This document shows, one piece after another, positions 43,875 through 56,423 of a stretch of DNA of 61,528 nt. This DNA comes from Robiginitomaculum sp. (GTDB taxonomy: Bacteria; Pseudomonadota; Alphaproteobacteria; Caulobacterales; Maricaulaceae): assembly GCA_002733495.1 (NCBI GenBank), contig NVVV01000012.1, forward strand, positions 1 through 61,528, written 5' to 3'. The notes beneath the pieces were generated by a model. That model was given only the letters and a program-made list of their open reading frames with translations, was not told where the DNA came from and made no database searches. A program made the translations under genes and the position numbers. Every line of letters starts with the position of its first letter. Within the stretch, counting starts at the first letter, position 1.

Positions 43875-44405
43875 ATGGATTACAAAATAGAAACTGAACG
43901 GCTGGTGCTGGCCCCTTTTATTGATGCCGATATTGGTCGCCGGGTTGAACTGGCCAATGATGTTGATGTGGCCCGCATGGTGACCAGCATGCCGCACCCT
44001 TACACCCGTAAAGATGCGGTGGATTGGGTGACCAAACATGATGCCGGACGCGCAGCAGGCACAGACTTTCCCTTTGCCATTACCTTGAAAGGCGAAGGGC
44101 TGGTCGGTGCCGTAGGGCTGCACAAGAAGGAGGGCCCGGCCTTTGAACTTGGCTATTGGATTGGCAGGCCCTATTGGGGCATGGGTATTGCCAGCGACGC
44201 TGCAAAAGCCGTGGTGGACTGGGCGGTGAACGCACGCAAGATCACGACGATCGTGGCCTGCTATTTTGAGGACAATCCGGCATCATGCCGTGTTCTTGAA
44301 AAAGTGGGATTTGTCCATGATGGTACAGAGGGAAATTGCCACAGCATTGGCCGGGGTGAAAAGGCGCGCAGTTTGAATATGATCTGGCGCGACAATAATG
44401 CATAA
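43875..44405 (+). CDS. GNAT-family N-acetyltransferase (RimJ/RimL-like)
   Basis: The 176-residue enzyme has the N-terminal TERLVLAPFIDADIGRRVEL start of RimJ/RimL-type acetyltransferases, the acetyl-CoA loop GYWIGRPYWGMGIASDAAKAVVDWA and the C-terminal PASCRVLEKVGFVHDGT. These enzymes acetylate N-terminal amino groups of ribosomal proteins or small molecules. AGGAGG lies 5 bases before the ATG at 43875. It is found at this place (between rpmA and obgE) in many alphaproteobacteria. Confidence 0.9.
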   Translation: MDYKIETERLVLAPFIDADIGRRVELANDVDVARMVTSMPHPYTRKDAVDWVTKHDAGRAAGTDFPFAITLKGEGLVGAVGLHKKEGPAFELGYWIGRPYWGMGIASDAAKAVVDWAVNARKITTIVACYFEDNPASCRVLEKVGFVHDGTEGNCHSIGRGEKARSLNMIWRDNNA

Positions 44406-44424
44406 GGCGGTATATTGTAGCGAC

Positions 44425-44491
44425 GTCATTCCGACGAAAGTCGGAATCCAGTGGAAAGTTTTGCCTGGATACCTGTTTTCACCGGTATGAC
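44425..44491. repeat. Diverged copy of a 27-bp-arm palindromic element
   Basis: The left arm (44425-44451) begins GTCATTCCGACGAAAGTCGG and ends with AATCCAG. The right arm (44465-44491) is a degraded reverse complement starting CTGGATACC and ending GGTATGAC. It has the same 27/13/27 layout and ends as the perfect element between sucC and higA. It lies in the gap before obgE. Confidence 0.75.
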
Positions 44492-44525
44492 AAGAGTAGA
44501 TAAAATTAACAAAAGGTGACACTAA

Positions 44526-46722
<2,197 letters not shown>

Positions 46723-46726
<4 letters not shown>

Positions 46727-47994
46727 GTCAGGGTAAAGCCATAGAGAAGATTATGGCCGCCATGGGCCGAAATGCCCGGCAAACGGCCAAGATACTTGCC
46801 GGTCTGGACGCGGCCCAAAAAACCGCCGCGCTTCACGGGGCGGCTGATGCCATACGCGCCGCCACGGCGGAAATCCTGGCCGCCAATGCCAAGGATATGC
46901 AAAGCGCCGAAAAACGCGGCCTTGCCGCTTCGCGCCTTGATCGTTTGATGCTGGATGCGGGCCGGATTGCGGCCATGGCCACAGGCGTTGATCAGGTTGC
47001 CGATCTGCCCGATCCCATCGGTCAGGTGGACCAGAACTGGACCCCGGCCAATGGGCTGGATATTTCCCGCGTGCGTACGCCGCTGGGGGTGGTCGGCATG
47101 ATTTATGAAAGCCGCCCCAATGTGACCGCCGATGCCGGTGCGATTTGCGTTAAAGCTGGCAATGCGGTGATTTTGCGCGGCGGGGCCGACGGGTTTTATT
47201 CTTCCATGGCCATTGCCAAGGCGTTTCGCAGTGGCCTTGCCGCCGGTGGCCTGCCCATGGATGCGGTGCAATTGGTGCCTGATACCGATCGCGCCGCCGT
47301 GGGGGCCATGCTAAGCGGGCTGGAGGGCAATATTGACCTGATTATTCCGCGCGGCGGCAAAAGCCTGATTGCCCGGGTGCAGGCCGAGGCCCGCGTGCCG
47401 GTGCTTTCGCATCTGGAAGGGCTGTGCCATGTTTATGTGCACAAGGATGCCGATGCGGACATGGCGCGCGCCATTGTGTTGAACGCCAAAATGCGCCGCA
47501 CGGGTGTTTGCGGCGCGGCGGAAACCCTGCTGATTGATCAGGCCTGCGCAGCAGAATTGCTGCCCGCCATTGCATCGGATTTACAGGCGGCAGGGTGCGA
47601 ATTGCGCGGTGATGAGGCCGCCCGCGCGCTGGTTCCCGATATGACGGGGGCCACCGAAGAAGACTGGGCTACCGAATATCTGGACGCAATTCTTAGCATC
47701 CGCGTGGTGGATACTCTGGATGCGGCCATGGCCCATATTGCCTGTTATGGGTCCGATCATACCGAAAGCATTATTACCGAAAATACAGAGGCGGCAACGC
47801 GCTTTCTAAACGGCGTGGATTCGGCGATTGTGATGCACAATGCCTCTACCCAATATGCCGATGGCGGTGAATTTGGCTTTGGGGCCGAAATTGGCATTGC
47901 CACGGGGCGCCTTCATGCCCGTGGGCCGGTCGGCGCGGCGCAATTGACCAGTTATCATTATGTGGTGCGTGGGCATGGCCATATCCGCGCGTAA
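46723..47994 (+). CDS. proA: Gamma-glutamyl phosphate reductase
   Basis: The 423-residue enzyme reduces gamma-glutamyl phosphate to glutamate semialdehyde, the second proline step. Seen are the ALDH-like segments [68 protein letters not shown] and the catalytic Cys in [15 protein letters not shown]. The ATGA overlap with proB supports a fixed stoichiometry. nadD starts inside its 3' end. Confidence 0.97.
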
Positions 47995-48589
47995 TCTCTT
48001 TCCTCCCGTTTCGGCGGGTTTGCGCGTGGGGCTTTATGGTGGCTCGTTCAATCCGGTGCATGCGGGGCATCTTCATGTAGCCAAAAGCGCCAAAAAACGC
48101 TTAAATCTAGATGCCATCTGGTGGCTGGTTTCACCTGGAAACCCCTTGAAAGGAGAAGCCGGAAAAGCCGATTATGAGGGGCGTCTTGCCGGTGTGCATA
48201 GCGCAGTGCGCGGCTTGAACGGCCATTATGCCTGCACAGCTGAGGCGGCAATGAATACACGCTATTCGATGGACTTGATTGGCGCGGTATGCGCACTGCG
48301 TCCGGCCCTGCGCCCGGTCTGGGTCATGGGCGGGGATAACCTTGCCAGTTTTCATTTATGGAAAGACTGGCAGGTGATGATGAACATGGTGCCGGTGGCG
48401 GTCATCGCCCGGCCCCAAGAGCCAGTGCGGGCGCGTTTCTCGCCCATGGCGCGGCTGTTTGCCTCGCACCGTTTGCCGGCGGCGGCGGCGTCCATATTGG
48501 CCGATCAGACGGCCCCGGCCTGGGTCTATTTGCCAGCGCCTTTGCATGATCATTCCTCGACCCAAATGCGCACGCTGCGGACGCTTTAG
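47975..48589 (+). CDS. nadD: Nicotinate-nucleotide adenylyltransferase
   Basis: The 204-residue enzyme adenylates nicotinate mononucleotide in NAD synthesis. It has the nucleotidyltransferase signature [21 protein letters not shown], then [11 protein letters not shown], the [16 protein letters not shown] region and the C-terminal [12 protein letters not shown], where relatives have the SSTxIR motif. The ATG at 47975 is used; the frame overlaps proA by 20 bases. Confidence 0.95.
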   Translation: MAISARNLFPPVSAGLRVGLYGGSFNPVHAGHLHVAKSAKKRLNLDAIWWLVSPGNPLKGEAGKADYEGRLAGVHSAVRGLNGHYACTAEAAMNTRYSMDLIGAVCALRPALRPVWVMGGDNLASFHLWKDWQVMMNMVPVAVIARPQEPVRARFSPMARLFASHRLPAAAASILADQTAPAWVYLPAPLHDHSSTQMRTLRTL

Positions 48590-48684
48590 GGGCGCTGCGT
48601 TTTGTGCGCATTTCAGGCATGGCGTGATGGGCGCGGGCGTGTTATGGAAACGCTTATTGTTATTGGAGAGAAAGGATACCTCCA

Positions 48685-49101
48685 CTGAGTACCGAAACGG
48701 CCAACCAGAGCCTTGAGGACAACACACCAGACCCTCAGCCTGGCCATGGGAAATTTTCAAGCGCGCAATTGCAGGCGCTGATTGTTTCCACACTGGATGC
48801 AGACAAAGCCGAAGACATTGTTTGCATAGATCTGCACGAGAAATCTTCTGTCACCGATATTATGATTATTGCCAGTGGCCGTTCACAGCGCCATGTGGGT
48901 GCCCTTGCGGATCATATTTTGCGCACACTAAAAGAGCAGGGGCTGGGCCGCGTCGAGGTCGAGGGTCTGCCGTCGTGCGACTGGGTCCTGGTTGATGCCG
49001 GTGATGTGATTTTGCACCTGTTTCGCCCCGAAGTGCGTGGGTTCTATAATCTTGAAAAAATGTGGTCAGCCACCGTGGCGGACCCCGAAGACGACACATA
49101 A
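48685..49101 (+). CDS. rsfS: Ribosomal silencing factor RsfS, start codon unclear
   Basis: The protein carries the RsfS domain: LDADKAEDIVCIDLHEKSSVTDIMIIASGRSQRHVGALADHI and GLPSCDWVLVDAGDVILHLFRPEVRGFYNLEKMW. RsfS binds L14 and blocks subunit joining in starvation. No ATG or GTG is available in a sensible place. An in-frame TGA lies at 48625. A CTG at 48685 is 8 bases after AAAGGA and would begin STETANQSLEDN, giving 138 residues. A TTG at 48769 gives 110 residues but lacks a ribosome binding site and cuts close to the domain. I annotate the CTG as the likely start, with low certainty about that codon. rlmH follows directly. Confidence 0.85.
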   Translation: MSTETANQSLEDNTPDPQPGHGKFSSAQLQALIVSTLDADKAEDIVCIDLHEKSSVTDIMIIASGRSQRHVGALADHILRTLKEQGLGRVEVEGLPSCDWVLVDAGDVILHLFRPEVRGFYNLEKMWSATVADPEDDT

Positions 49102-49575
49102 GTGAAGCTGTCGCTGGGCGTTGTGGGGCGATTACGCGGTGGGCCGGAAAAAGACCTGGCTGCCGATTATATCGTCCGCGCATCCACATTGGGACGTGGT
49201 TTGGGCTTTCCCGCTGTCGATCTGGTGGAATACCACCCCAAGGGCAAAGCCGACAAAGCGGCCATTACATCCCAGGTGATGAGTGCCCTGCCGCCCGGAT
49301 GCCAGCGCATTGTGCTGGATGAGCGCGGCAAGGATATAAGCTCTCTTGAATTTAGTCATATGCTGGCGCGCTGGCGTGATGATGGTCATGCCCATGGGGT
49401 ACTTCTTATTGGCGGTGCCGACGGCTGGGACCATTCCATGCGCGAAGGCGCGGCGGCGGTATTGCGCTTTGGCGCGTGGACATGGCCGCACCGGCTGGTG
49501 CGTATTATGGCCGCCGAGCAAATGTATCGCGCCTTGTCCATTTTGGCACAATCGCCCTATCACCGGGAGGGCTAG
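49102..49575 (+). CDS. rlmH: 23S rRNA pseudouridine-1915 N3-methyltransferase
   Basis: The 157-residue SPOUT methyltransferase modifies pseudouridine 1915 of 23S rRNA in the assembled ribosome. It shows LSLGVVGRLRGGPEKDLAADYI, VLDERGKDISSLEFSHML, GVLLIGGADGWDHSM and the C-terminal knot with WTWPHRLVRIMAAEQMYRALSILAQSPYHR. The GTG start is directly after the rsfS stop codon, with no gap. The next gene begins directly after its stop. Confidence 0.96.
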   Translation: MKLSLGVVGRLRGGPEKDLAADYIVRASTLGRGLGFPAVDLVEYHPKGKADKAAITSQVMSALPPGCQRIVLDERGKDISSLEFSHMLARWRDDGHAHGVLLIGGADGWDHSMREGAAAVLRFGAWTWPHRLVRIMAAEQMYRALSILAQSPYHREG

Positions 49576-50832
49576 ATGCACCCGGTGGCTTCGTTCTCAC
49601 TCTGCCTTTTTCTGTTTGCGCTGTCCGCTCCCGGTGTGGCGCAGCAGGCCCCGGGGCGGGACGCGGCCCGGCAATTGGATGAAAAACAGCAAGCCGCCGA
49701 GGCACGTGCCCGTAATTTACGGCAAAGCTCAGGCAAGATACGCAAAGAAATCACGAATCTGCAACAGCAATTAATCACGCTGGGGGCCAAACGCGATGTA
49801 CACCGCCAGGCGGTCAATGCAACCGAGGCGCGGTTGGATGATTTGCGCTTTCAGGAGCGGGCAATCCTTGAAAAACTGGACGGGGAGCGCGCGGGCCTGA
49901 TGGATTTGCTGGCCGCGCTTGAGCGTGCACAAATGAGCCACCCGCCCGCTCTGGCGGTATCCCCCGATGATGTGACCAAGGCGGCGCGTGCTGCGCTTTT
50001 GTTATCCAGTGCCGCACCGGCCTTAAAGGCGCGGGCCGATAAATTGACGCAAACCCTTGATGATCTTGGGGCTGTACGTACGGGTATTGATGAAGAAAAA
50101 GAACGCCTATTGGTGCAGGGGGCAGCCCTGAAAACCAGCACGCTGGCCTTGGAGAATTTGTTGTCTCAGCGGCGCGCACTGGAGCAGTCTTTGCGAAAAG
50201 ATGCAAAAAATGCGACGCGTCAGGCAGAGAGTTTTGCCAAACAGGCATCAAGTTTGCGTGAACTGATTGGCCAGTTGGAAGCCGCAGCGCGCCACAATGC
50301 ACCGCGCCGCAAACCCGGGCGCACTGCCCCTGATGATCCCGGCGAGCGGATAGGGCCACGGCGTAAACCTAGTCCTGACAAGATAACGCCGGACGAGCGT
50401 TTTATTGCGCCTACAGGGCGTTTTGCCGACAGCCGTGGTCTTTTGCACTTGCCAGTTAAGGGGCGTATTGCCTATGCCTATGGCAAGGCCAAGGACAAGC
50501 CGCGCCGGTCCGGTATTGTCATTCAAGCGGCGCGCGGGGCGCAGGTTACGGTGCCCTATGATGGACAAATATTATATTCCGGGCTGTTCAGAAACCTTGG
50601 TCGTCTCTTGATCCTGAGCGTCGGGAATGGTTACCATATCATTATCGCAGGATTAGAGCGTTCATACGTTGTATCAGATCAGCTTGTTCTTGCGGGTGAG
50701 CCAGTGGGTGAACTGGCGGACCGATCGAAACCGGCACCGGAACTTTATCTTGAGTTTCAGAAGAATGGCCGGTCGATTGACCCCACACCCTGGCTTGAGA
50801 AAAATACAAATGGTGGCCATAGTGTCCCATAA
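49576..50832 (+). CDS. EnvC-like murein hydrolase activator
   Basis: The 418-residue exported protein has a signal peptide (SFSLCLFLFALSAPGVAQQ), a long coiled coil (about 30-260: LDEKQQAAEARARNLRQ, LRFQERAILEKLDGERAG, ALEQSLRKDAKNATRQAE) and a C-terminal LytM-like domain (about 285-410). In that domain the positions that hold zinc ligands in active M23 peptidases are replaced (SGIVIQA instead of an HxxxD motif, LYLEFQ instead of HxH). EnvC proteins are such inactive LytM factors that switch on amidases at the division septum. It begins directly after the rlmH stop. Confidence 0.88.
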   Translation: MHPVASFSLCLFLFALSAPGVAQQAPGRDAARQLDEKQQAAEARARNLRQSSGKIRKEITNLQQQLITLGAKRDVHRQAVNATEARLDDLRFQERAILEKLDGERAGLMDLLAALERAQMSHPPALAVSPDDVTKAARAALLLSSAAPALKARADKLTQTLDDLGAVRTGIDEEKERLLVQGAALKTSTLALENLLSQRRALEQSLRKDAKNATRQAESFAKQASSLRELIGQLEAAARHNAPRRKPGRTAPDDPGERIGPRRKPSPDKITPDERFIAPTGRFADSRGLLHLPVKGRIAYAYGKAKDKPRRSGIVIQAARGAQVTVPYDGQILYSGLFRNLGRLLILSVGNGYHIIIAGLERSYVVSDQLVLAGEPVGELADRSKPAPELYLEFQKNGRSIDPTPWLEKNTNGGHSVP

Positions 50833-50886
50833 CGAGTGGCCCGGGTCTTGAATAGACACCCGTGACTTAAAAATAAGGTGATAAAA

Positions 50887-52230
50887 ATGCGGTATCTCTC
50901 TTTGGTTTTGGTAGCAGCTGCAGGCTTGGTGGCCGGTGGCGTTGGGCTGACCTTCACGATGGCTTCGGCGGAATCGGGCAATCGGGCAACATTTCAGGAA
51001 CTGGGCCTGATGGGCGATATTCTGAACCGGGTCAAAGCCGATTACGTGACCGAAACCGAGGGGCCGGAGCTGGTCGAAGCGGCAATTCAGGGCATGCTCA
51101 GCTCGCTTGATCCGCATTCAAGCTATCTGCCGCCCGAAAGTTTCCGCGATATGCAGGTGCAATCCAGTGGTGAATATGGCGGTCTGGGGATCGAAGTCAC
51201 CACCGAGCGCGGTGTGGTCAAGGTGGTTTCACCCATAGATGATACACCGGCGCAAAAGGCCGGTATCAAGCCCGGCGATTATATTACCGGTATTAATGGG
51301 ACTTCGATTATCGGCCAGTCACTGGATGATTCTATTGACAAAATGCGCGGACCGGCTGGTGCGCCCATCACCCTGACAATTGCGCGCAAGGGCGCCGATG
51401 AGCCTCTGGAAATCGAGATCGTCCGCGCTGTTATTACCGTGCGTTCGGTCACATGGCGGGTTGAGGGCGATGATCTGGGTTATATCCGTGTCGCCACCTT
51501 TAACGAGAACACCGATGATTTGCTGGACAAAGCCTTTGCTGGTTTGAATGACAAGCTGGGCGACAACTTGCGCGGTATTATTCTGGACCTGCGTAATGAT
51601 CCGGGTGGCCTGCTTGACCAGGCCATTGCCGTTTCCGATGCCTTTCTGGATGGCGGTGAAGTGGTTTCCACCCGTGGCCGCGACCCCGATGATATTGAGC
51701 GCTATAATGCCCGTCGTGGTTCCCGTGTTGGTAATCTGCCGGTGGTGGTATTGATCAATGGCGGCAGTGCCTCGGCCTCTGAAATTGTTGCCGGTGCCTT
51801 GCAGGACCGTAAACGGGCCACGCTGATTGGCACAACCTCTTTTGGCAAAGGCTCGGTGCAAACCGTAATACCGCTGAACGGTGGTCGTAATGGAGCTTTG
51901 CGCCTGACCACGGCGCGATATTACACGCCATCCGGGCGCTCCATTCAGGCAACTGGCATCAAGCCAGATATTGAAATTGCCGCCGAGCGCCGTGAAAAAC
52001 CTGTGGAACGCCTGAGCGAAGCCGATCTGCCCAATGCCTTGCGCAATGAGTTGGAAAGCTTTGAAAAAGCCGAGGCAGAAAAAGAAGGTGTGGATAAGCC
52101 CGAAGAAAAGGTCAGTGCTGAAATGCCGCCTGAAGACTATCCCAAAGATAAGGATTTCCAGTTGGAACGAGCCAAGGAAATCTTGGGCAAAATGGTGCTG
52201 AGCGGTAAAATATCATCTAATGCAGGCTAA
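50887..52230 (+). CDS. ctpA: C-terminal processing protease (S41, CtpA-type)
   Basis: The 447-residue protease has a signal segment (LSLVLVAAAGLVAGGVGLTF), the S41 N-terminal helical part (LNRVKADYVTETEGPELVEAAIQGML), a PDZ domain (GLGIEVTTERGVVKVVSPIDDTPA through GDYITGING), then the catalytic domain with LRNDPGGLLDQAIAVSDAF, the nucleophile Ser in INGGSASASEIVAGAL and the Lys in GTTSFGKGSVQT. It trims C termini of periplasmic proteins and in relatives acts on murein hydrolases, which fits its place after the EnvC-like gene. AAGG lies 8 bases before the ATG at 50887; a GTG at 50878 is possible. Confidence 0.95.
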   Translation: MRYLSLVLVAAAGLVAGGVGLTFTMASAESGNRATFQELGLMGDILNRVKADYVTETEGPELVEAAIQGMLSSLDPHSSYLPPESFRDMQVQSSGEYGGLGIEVTTERGVVKVVSPIDDTPAQKAGIKPGDYITGINGTSIIGQSLDDSIDKMRGPAGAPITLTIARKGADEPLEIEIVRAVITVRSVTWRVEGDDLGYIRVATFNENTDDLLDKAFAGLNDKLGDNLRGIILDLRNDPGGLLDQAIAVSDAFLDGGEVVSTRGRDPDDIERYNARRGSRVGNLPVVVLINGGSASASEIVAGALQDRKRATLIGTTSFGKGSVQTVIPLNGGRNGALRLTTARYYTPSGRSIQATGIKPDIEIAAERREKPVERLSEADLPNALRNELESFEKAEAEKEGVDKPEEKVSAEMPPEDYPKDKDFQLERAKEILGKMVLSGKISSNAG

Positions 52231-52303
52231 GCTGGCCTGACGTTACCGCTTTCTTAACTGGCTAAGGGCTATTCGTTAACCATGTTTTGGTGAGCGGATA
52301 GTC

Positions 52304-53536
52304 ATGGCAATCAGCATAAGTTTTCTACAAAAAATACCTCATGTTCCAATGCCCAATATTAACCCGCATCTGATGGGCGCAGGGGTGTTGGGCGGGTTTT
52401 TATTGCTCACGGCCTTAAAGGTTTTGTTGTTTGGCGATCCAATGGCCGGGCAAACGCGTTATGTGTTGGCCATTCCACCCGCCGCGCAAACCGCATCCTT
52501 GTCGGGGCATTTACGGGCCGATAACGGCCATGGTTCTGCGCCAGATATGGTGATCCAGATTGGTGCAAGTGAGCCGCACCTTGCGGGCTTGGACGACCCT
52601 TCCAAAGGTACCGCCCATGGTGGTGGTCATGAGAGAGCGGGCAATACCCCAACCCATATTGCCAGCAATACTGACCACGGGCCATCGCCGGATGCGGCTT
52701 TGGTCGAGCCTGGGCCGGGCGGGGTCCTGCCTATTATTGCCGCTGACGGGCGCCGCCCTGCCGATGTCTATGCGCGGCCCTTTGATACGGCAAACAAGAC
52801 GCCTGCCATCGCGCTGATTGTTGGTGGCTTGGGGCTAAAAAAATCAACTACACTCGCAGCGATACAGGATTTGCCACCTGAGGTGACGCTGTCTTTTGTG
52901 CCCTATACCCATGATCTGCAAAACTGGATCAATCAGGCCCGCGCTGCTGGCCATGAGGTGATGCTGGAACTGCCGATGGAGCCATTTGACTATCCGCAAA
53001 ATGACCCTGGCCCACAAACATTGTTGTCTACCGTCAGTTCGGCTGAAAACACGCGCAGGCTTGAATGGTTGCTCAGCCGGGCATGGGGCTATTTTGCCGT
53101 GACCAATTATATGGGCTCGAAATTTACCGCTTCGGAGACAGCATTATCGCCGGTGATGCGCCAATTGCGCCAGCGCGGCATAGATTTTATCTATGATGGC
53201 GAGGCGCGGCGTTCTTCGCTTGGCAATGTGGCCAAGCAGGAGCGCTTGCGCTGGACCACGGCGGACCGGATCATTGATACAGAGCCATCAACGCGTTCCA
53301 TCGAAGAGCAATTATTGCATCTGGAGGCGATTGCCATCCAGAACGGCTCGGCGCTGGGGGCCGGGTTTTCCTGGCCGATAACCATCAAGGAATTGCAGGC
53401 CTGGACCCAGACGGTCAGCGCCAAGGGCTATGTTCTGGCCCCGGCCTCGGCGGTTCTGAACGCGCGCAACGGCACGGTTGAAATCGAAGCCCCCAATGAC
53501 CATGATACCCAAATGGTCGCCAGTTCTGGTCATTAA
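52304..53536 (+). CDS. YibQ-type divergent polysaccharide deacetylase
   Basis: The 410-residue protein has an N-terminal membrane anchor (LMGAGVLGGFLLLTALKVLLF), a low-complexity linker rich in Gly, His, Pro and Asp (about 60-150), and a divergent polysaccharide deacetylase domain (about 165-390): IALIVGGLGLKKSTTLAAIQDLPPEVTLSFVPY, ARAAGHEVMLELPMEP, ENTRRLEWLLSRAWGYFAVTNYMGSKF and IDFIYDGEA. From family knowledge YibQ proteins commonly follow envC-ctpA; the same order is seen here. Enzymatic activity is unproven. Confidence 0.88.
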   Translation: MAISISFLQKIPHVPMPNINPHLMGAGVLGGFLLLTALKVLLFGDPMAGQTRYVLAIPPAAQTASLSGHLRADNGHGSAPDMVIQIGASEPHLAGLDDPSKGTAHGGGHERAGNTPTHIASNTDHGPSPDAALVEPGPGGVLPIIAADGRRPADVYARPFDTANKTPAIALIVGGLGLKKSTTLAAIQDLPPEVTLSFVPYTHDLQNWINQARAAGHEVMLELPMEPFDYPQNDPGPQTLLSTVSSAENTRRLEWLLSRAWGYFAVTNYMGSKFTASETALSPVMRQLRQRGIDFIYDGEARRSSLGNVAKQERLRWTTADRIIDTEPSTRSIEEQLLHLEAIAIQNGSALGAGFSWPITIKELQAWTQTVSAKGYVLAPASAVLNARNGTVEIEAPNDHDTQMVASSGH

Positions 53537-53550
53537 CACAGGTTGTTTTT

Positions 53551-54057
53551 ATGGTCCGGCGTAAAAAACGCGAGCTGACAAACCATAGGCCCAATGCCGC
53601 TATTGTGCTCTTTAACAAAGAGGGCAAGGTGTGGTTGGGGCGGCGTGCCAATGGCAGCGGTGCCCATGTCTGGCAATTTCCCCAAGGCGGCATTGATGAG
53701 GGCGAAAAGCCCCTCATAGCAGCCAAGCGCGAACTGGCCGAAGAAACTGGCATTCGTACCGATCTGGTTAAAAAACTGGGCAAGGTTAAAGGCTGGCTGG
53801 CGTATGATTTTCCCGATGATGTTATGCAAGCCCCAAATAAACGCCTGTTATGGGAAGGGCAAAAACAAAAATGGTTTGCTTTTCAGTTTTTAGGCAAAGA
53901 CAGTGACATCAATCTGAGCGCCCACAGTCCAGCCGAATTTGACGATTGGAAATGGGTCGATCTGGTCGAGGCCCCCAAAGGTATCATCGCCTGGAAGCGC
54001 CCGGTCTATGACGAGGTGGTGCGTCAGTTCTCCCGCTATACACGGCATAAAAAATAA
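53551..54057 (+). CDS. rppH: RNA pyrophosphohydrolase
   Basis: The 168-residue Nudix hydrolase removes pyrophosphate from 5' ends of mRNA and so starts decay. The Nudix box is GGIDEGEKPLIAAKRELAEETGI; the flanking RPNAAIVLFNKEGKVWLGRRA and HVWQFPQGG and the later LLWEGQKQKWFAFQFLG and FDDWKWVDL are RppH features. It follows the YibQ-like gene by 14 bases and ends the housekeeping run, with a terminator directly after its stop. Confidence 0.95.
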   Translation: MVRRKKRELTNHRPNAAIVLFNKEGKVWLGRRANGSGAHVWQFPQGGIDEGEKPLIAAKRELAEETGIRTDLVKKLGKVKGWLAYDFPDDVMQAPNKRLLWEGQKQKWFAFQFLGKDSDINLSAHSPAEFDDWKWVDLVEAPKGIIAWKRPVYDEVVRQFSRYTRHKK

Positions 54058-54098
54058 CCACCCTCACCGGGAGAAAATCCCGGCAAAGGTGGTGTTTT
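54057..54098. terminator. Bidirectional rho-independent terminator
   Basis: ACCACC...CCGGGA pairs with TCCCGG...GGTGGT around a GAAAA-type loop, with a short internal loop, followed by GTTTTAATT. It separates the convergent rppH and lipoprotein genes. Confidence 0.85.
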
Positions 54099-54106
54099 AA
54101 TTCGGT

Positions 54107-54433
54107 TTAACTGGCGCAGTTTTTACCGGCGCTCAGGGCTTGCAGTTCTTTCAGGCGCGCATCTGCTGTTTTCCGAGCCGCGTGCTTTTCTTGCGTATTG
54201 CCAATACCCAGATCACCAATAACCCCGGCGATGGATTTACTGTTAGTCTTGGTGCCATCGGTGACTTGTTTTTGAAAGGCCTCGACCTTGCTGATTTCGA
54301 TGGCAATTTCCCGACAGGTATAGCTTTGCTTTTCAACTTGGGATAGCGGCTGCATCCGGCCATAGCGTTTGGTGGCACAGGCCGACAGCGCCAAGCCGCC
54401 AACAACCAGAATAATAACGGATTTTTTGATCAT
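54107..54433 (-). CDS. Small lipoprotein, unknown function
   Basis: The 108-residue protein has a lipoprotein signal (SVIILVVGGLALSACATK, lipobox LSAC), a region predicted helical with many Glu and Lys residues (SQVEKQSYTCREIAIEISKVEAFQKQV) and a hydrophobic Gly-Ile patch (SIAGVIGDLGIGNTQEKHAARKTADARLKELQAL). The AGGAACAG before the ATG at 54433 sets the start. The pattern SIAGVIGDLGIGN followed by a helix resembles small alphaproteobacterial lipoproteins of unknown role. Single gene, divergent from sucC. Confidence 0.75.
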   Translation of the reverse strand: MIKKSVIILVVGGLALSACATKRYGRMQPLSQVEKQSYTCREIAIEISKVEAFQKQVTDGTKTNSKSIAGVIGDLGIGNTQEKHAARKTADARLKELQALSAGKNCAS

Positions 54434-54712
54434 AATCTGTTCCTGCATTTGTGCGATGTCCCTCCCGCAACTCTGTTCTAGCGCGGAACATGGCCAAAAT
54501 ATGATGGTTCAAAATATTCCCCTTATTTGCCAAAAAGAGCGGTTTGAACTGGGACACATTCTAATTATGCTCAAAAAGAGCAATATCTAATGAAATGCAT
54601 ATTGCTCCCTTTTGCAAATCTGCCTAAACGCTAAGGGTCTGTTTACTATGATGACAGCACAGTGTGCGCATCATTGTGATTTGCTGTTTCAAGCATTACC
54701 TCGAGAGGCCCC

Positions 54713-55878
<1,166 letters not shown>

Positions 55879-55882
<4 letters not shown>

Positions 55883-56289
55883 ACTATACAGAGGCATTCA
55901 GTTTTTTAGGGTATTCTCTTGAAAGTATCCGGGCGGACTGGAGTGCTGAAAAACCTGATGGTGTCTGCATCACAATTAGAAATGCGCAGATTGTTCCAAA
56001 AAGCTACCCTCCCCGAATTGATTTATGGCAACTTCATGCTGATGGTGGTGAGTTCGTGAATAAGCCAGGATATATCAAAAGAACGTGTCATTTAAGCCGC
56101 GCAGTGAGTGATTTTGGCGGCAGGATAGATGTAATTTTGGTCGATGGTGATCTGGAAGAGCCTTATAAAGATGCTCATCCTTGGGATTGTAAAAAGCGTA
56201 AGGCAAGCTGGATGATTTCTAAATTTGACCCTGAATCAGGTTACTTTTGCGCTGAAGTTGTTCCACATGAGGAAGAACCATGCCTTTAA
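55879..56289 (+). CDS. Uncharacterised protein coupled to sucC
   Basis: The 136-residue soluble protein is not one I can assign. It is rich in aromatic and charged residues ([91 protein letters not shown]), has no signal peptide or membrane segment, and looks like a small mixed beta domain. The GTG start overlaps the sucC stop (GTGA) with a GGAGG just upstream, so it should be translated from the sucC message. Its codon use is more A+T-rich than sucC. It ends shortly before a perfect inverted repeat and the convergent antitoxin gene. It was probably brought in with, or before, the toxin-antitoxin module. Confidence 0.65.
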
Positions 56290-56308
56290 TGTTGTTTCAT
56301 TCTTCTGC

Positions 56309-56375
56309 GTCATTCCGGCGGAAGCCGGAATCCAGTCCAGAGTCACAACTGGATTCCGGCTTCCGCCGGAATGAC
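56309..56375. repeat. Perfect inverted repeat, 27-bp arms, between two convergent genes
   Basis: The left arm (56309-56335, starting GTCATTCCGGCGGAAGCCGG) and the right arm (56349-56375) are exact reverse complements with a 13-base spacer. Each arm is itself partly palindromic. It belongs to the GTCATTCCGGC-type elements found between genes in proteobacteria and matches the diverged copy before obgE. In RNA it would form a very stable hairpin and may stop transcripts from both sides, though no T-run follows. Confidence 0.92.
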
Positions 56376-56423
56376 AGGTTTGAAAAATGTGCAACTACGG
56401 ATCAACCCAATAAAGGAAACGCC

